Positions 59,746 through 62,813 of a stretch of 62,813 nt of DNA are shown piece after piece. The DNA is taken from positions 1 through 62,813 of the forward strand of contig CACKBQ010000006.1 in assembly GCA_902598405.1 (NCBI GenBank), in the 5' to 3' direction. Origin of the DNA: an uncultured Pelagibacteraceae bacterium (GTDB taxonomy: Bacteria; Pseudomonadota; Alphaproteobacteria; Pelagibacterales; AG-422-B15). The notes beneath the pieces are model-generated. The model saw only the letters and a list, made by a program, of their open reading frames with translations, did not search any database and had not been told where the DNA came from. The position numbers were made by a program, and so were the translations under genes. Position 1 is the stretch's first letter, and every line of letters starts with the position of its first letter.

Positions 59746-60825
59746 ATGACAAAAGCAAATTTAAAAGTGGTAGACGATAAAAAGATGGATAACTCAGAAA
59801 AAGCAAAAGCTTTAGACGTAGCAATGTCACAAATTGAGCAAACTTATGGAAAAGGCTCAATTATGAAACTTGGCCAAAGGACCGTTATGGATGTTGAGGC
59901 TATTTCAACTGGGTCGTTATCTTTAGATGTAGCTTTAGGCATAGGTGGACTGCCAAAAGGTAGAATAGTAGAAATTTATGGACCAGAATCATCGGGAAAA
60001 ACAACTCTTGCATTACATGTCATTGCCGAAGCGCAGAAAAAAGGTGAGAATTGTGCATTTATTGATGCTGAGCATGCATTGGATCCTGCTTATGCAAAAA
60101 AACTCGGCGTAAACATTGATGAACTTATCATTTCGCAGCCAGATACAGGTGAGCAAGCTCTTGAAATAACTGACTCACTTGTTAGATCGAAGGCAATATC
60201 AGTTCTAGTTGTCGACTCAGTTGCAGCATTAACCCCTAAAGCAGAAATTGAGGGTGAAATGGGAGATGCGCACATGGGTCTTCAAGCAAGATTAATGAGT
60301 CAAGCATTAAGAAAACTTACAGGCTCCGTTTCTAAATCTAATTGTATGGTAATATTCATTAACCAAATTAGAATGAAAATTGGTGTGATGTTTGGTAGTC
60401 CTGAAACAACAGCTGGTGGTAATGCTTTGAAGTTTTACTCATCGTGTAGATTAGATATAAGAAGGATAGGAGCAATAAAAGATAAAGACGAAATTATTGG
60501 AAACCAAACAAGAGTTAAGGTTGTAAAAAATAAAGTTGCTCCGCCGTTCCGCGTAGTGGAGTTTGACATTATGTACGGTGAAGGAATCTCAAAATTGGGT
60601 GAGCTCATTGATTTGGGTGTAAAAGTCGGCACCATTGAAAAGTCAGGTGCATGGTTTTCTTATAAAGGAAATAAGATTGGCCAAGGACGAGAAAACTCCA
60701 AGATCTTTTTAAAGGATAATCCTGCAGTAGCTAATGAAATTGAGTCAATAATTAGAGGACAATCTGAGGAAATACCTGAGCAAATTGGAGAAAATGAAGA
60801 AGTCGAAGATACTCCAGAAGAATAA
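59746..60825 (+). CDS. recA: Recombinase A
   Basis: [62 protein letters not shown]. Confidence 0.97.
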   Translation: MTKANLKVVDDKKMDNSEKAKALDVAMSQIEQTYGKGSIMKLGQRTVMDVEAISTGSLSLDVALGIGGLPKGRIVEIYGPESSGKTTLALHVIAEAQKKGENCAFIDAEHALDPAYAKKLGVNIDELIISQPDTGEQALEITDSLVRSKAISVLVVDSVAALTPKAEIEGEMGDAHMGLQARLMSQALRKLTGSVSKSNCMVIFINQIRMKIGVMFGSPETTAGGNALKFYSSCRLDIRRIGAIKDKDEIIGNQTRVKVVKNKVAPPFRVVEFDIMYGEGISKLGELIDLGVKVGTIEKSGAWFSYKGNKIGQGRENSKIFLKDNPAVANEIESIIRGQSEEIPEQIGENEEVEDTPEE

Positions 60826-60850
60826 GAAATTCTTATAAATTGATCATAGC

Positions 60851-60876
60851 AAAAAGGCGCTTGAAGCGTCTTTTTG
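60851..60876 (+). terminator. Intrinsic terminator after recA
   Basis: AAAAAGGCGCT-TGA-AGCGTCTTTTT. Confidence 0.82.
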
Positions 60877-60908
60877 CGTTTTAGTCATCTCGATGTTATA
60901 CCTTAACT

Positions 60909-62813
60909 ATGAAGATTAATAGTTTAAGGGACTCATTCATATCTTACTTTGTTAAAAATGGACATAAACATGTTCATTCAAGTCCCCTTGTGCCTCAAAA
61001 TGATCCTACTCTGATGTTCGCTAATTCAGGAATGGTTCAATTTAAGAATGTATTCACAGGATTAGAGAAAACAGATTTCAACCGTGCGGTAACGGCTCAG
61101 AAATGCATTAGGGCAGGGGGAAAACACAATGATTTAGAAAATGTAGGCTATACTTTAAGGCATCACACTTTTTTTGAAATGTTAGGTAATTTCTCATTTG
61201 GAGATTATTTTAAAGATGATGCGATAGATTACGCATGGAGATTTATAACTTCTGAACTAGGAATAAATAAAGATAAGCTATGTGTAACTATTTATCACGA
61301 TGATGAGCAGGCTTATAATGCTTGGAAGAAAATTACCGGTTTCGGTGATGATAAAATAATAAGAATTTCTACAAAAGATAATTTCTGGTCAATGGGAGAA
61401 ACAGGGCCATGCGGACCTTGCTCGGAAATATTTTATGATCATGGTGAAAATTATATTGGCAAACCTCCTAGTGAAGCTGATGAAACGGGCGATCGATTTG
61501 TGGAAATATGGAATCTCGTTTTTATGCAGTATGAGCAAGTCGATTCAGAAAATCGTATTGATTTACCACGACCCTCAATAGATACAGGTATGGGCATTGA
61601 GAGAATAGCCGCAGTTATGCAAGGCACTAATGATAATTATCAAGTTGATAGTATATTAGAAATTATTAATCATTCTAAAGAATTAACTAAAAATGATAAC
61701 GAAAATTTAATATCAAGCCATAGAGTTATAGCTGATCATCTCAGATCTTCATGTTTTTTAATTGCTGACGGCGTCCTTCCATCCAATGAAGGCAGAGGTT
61801 ATGTCTTAAGGAGAATTATGAGAAGAGCAATGAGGCACGTACACATTCTAAATTACAATGATTTACTGATGCACAAACTGGCACCAACTCTGATTTCAAA
61901 TATGAAAATGTCCTATCCTGAGCTTGAAAGAGCAGAGTCTCTAATAAATGAAACATTGAAATATGAAGAACAAAGGTTCAGAGATTTATTGTCCAGAGGA
62001 ATTAAGCAACTTGATACAATGATTGATAATTTGAATGGAAAAACTATTCTAAATGGGCAGTCAGCTTTTAAGCTGTATGACACATATGGCTTCCCAATTG
62101 ATTTAACGCAAGATATTTTGAGAAATAAGAAAATTGAGGTGGATATTGATGATTTTAAGAAATGTTTGGAGGATCAAAAAGAAAAAGCAAGAAGCAATTG
62201 GACTGGATCTGGTGGCACAGCTACAGATAAAATATGGTTTGAGTTAAATAAAAGTTTATCCCCTACAGAGTTTTTAGGCTACACATCTGAAAAAACAGAA
62301 GGAAGTATTATTTCTATAATAAAAGAAGGTGTATTAGTTGATAGTTTACATAGCGGTGATAACGGATCGCTAATACTCAATCAAACGGTATTTTATGCTG
62401 AGTCTGGTGGTCAAATTGGTGATACAGGAACAATAGAAGCTGATAATTTTGAATTTGAAGTTTCAGACACACAAAAAAAAGGAAACCTATATGTGCATTA
62501 CGGAAAAGTAATTAGAGGAGATATCAAGAAAGGTACAGGTGCACATTTGTCGATTAATTCAGCTAGAAGAAGCTCATGTAAGACTTATCATTCTGCGACA
62601 CATATTTTACATCAAGCATTAAGAGAAGTTTTAGGAGATCATGTAACCCAGAAAGGCTCTCTAGTTTCGTTTGACAAATTAAGATTTGATTTTAGTCACC
62701 ATAAATCTCTCTCAGAAAGTGAGATATCTAAAATAGAGCAGATTTCGAATACAGTTATTGAGGAAGGATCAGATGTTGAAACTCAAATTATGACACCAGA
62801 TGACGCTGTAAAT
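60909..62813 (+). CDS. alaS: Alanyl-tRNA synthetase (partial, runs off right edge)
   Basis: Hand-translated [54 protein letters not shown]...; open for 635 codons to the window end, hence absent from the ORF track. Confidence 0.95.
   Translation, partial: MKINSLRDSFISYFVKNGHKHVHSSPLVPQNDPTLMFANSGMVQFKNVFTGLEKTDFNRAVTAQKCIRAGGKHNDLENVGYTLRHHTFFEMLGNFSFGDYFKDDAIDYAWRFITSELGINKDKLCVTIYHDDEQAYNAWKKITGFGDDKIIRISTKDNFWSMGETGPCGPCSEIFYDHGENYIGKPPSEADETGDRFVEIWNLVFMQYEQVDSENRIDLPRPSIDTGMGIERIAAVMQGTNDNYQVDSILEIINHSKELTKNDNENLISSHRVIADHLRSSCFLIADGVLPSNEGRGYVLRRIMRRAMRHVHILNYNDLLMHKLAPTLISNMKMSYPELERAESLINETLKYEEQRFRDLLSRGIKQLDTMIDNLNGKTILNGQSAFKLYDTYGFPIDLTQDILRNKKIEVDIDDFKKCLEDQKEKARSNWTGSGGTATDKIWFELNKSLSPTEFLGYTSEKTEGSIISIIKEGVLVDSLHSGDNGSLILNQTVFYAESGGQIGDTGTIEADNFEFEVSDTQKKGNLYVHYGKVIRGDIKKGTGAHLSINSARRSSCKTYHSATHILHQALREVLGDHVTQKGSLVSFDKLRFDFSHHKSLSESEISKIEQISNTVIEEGSDVETQIMTPDDAVN

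Noticed and set aside
1-62813. CRISPR arrays, transposons, prophage or toxin-antitoxin systems
   Set aside because: No regularly spaced repeats, transposase, integrase, phage structural genes or recognisable TA pairs seen by eye.

Overview
AT-rich, gene-dense bacterial chromosome segment, most consistent with a marine-type alphaproteobacterium. This is inferred from content and style: recA, dksA, lpxB, hisI, a GAAC-N7-GAAC SOS box and many methylated-osmolyte genes. I did not establish taxonomy. I see no rRNA, tRNA, CRISPR array, transposase or phage genes. Housekeeping blocks are lpxB-recX, hisI, rpmF, dus, dksA, recA and alaS (alaS runs off the right edge). The dominant theme is uptake and demethylation of methylated compounds: a glycine-betaine-type ABC transporter with divergent proV, a homocysteine S-methyltransferase, DmdA-like and other GcvT-fold proteins, a dimethylglycine-dehydrogenase-like protein, soxBDAG, a metF-like gene, fhs and a DmdB-like ligase. 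The items most worth a second look are: (i) a probable uncharacterised ~87-nt small RNA with its own promoter and intrinsic terminator near 10206-10292; (ii) a copper-type block SCO1 / small lipoprotein / PCuAC / Met-rich DUF2182 / DUF1326 inside the demethylation island; (iii) an unlisted 43-aa Lys-rich ORF coupled by ATGA to a nitroreductase; (iv) a structured leader upstream of the metF-like/GcvT-like pair; (v) two SOS-box candidates before recA. All family calls come from reading translated sequences and remembered motifs. No searches were run.
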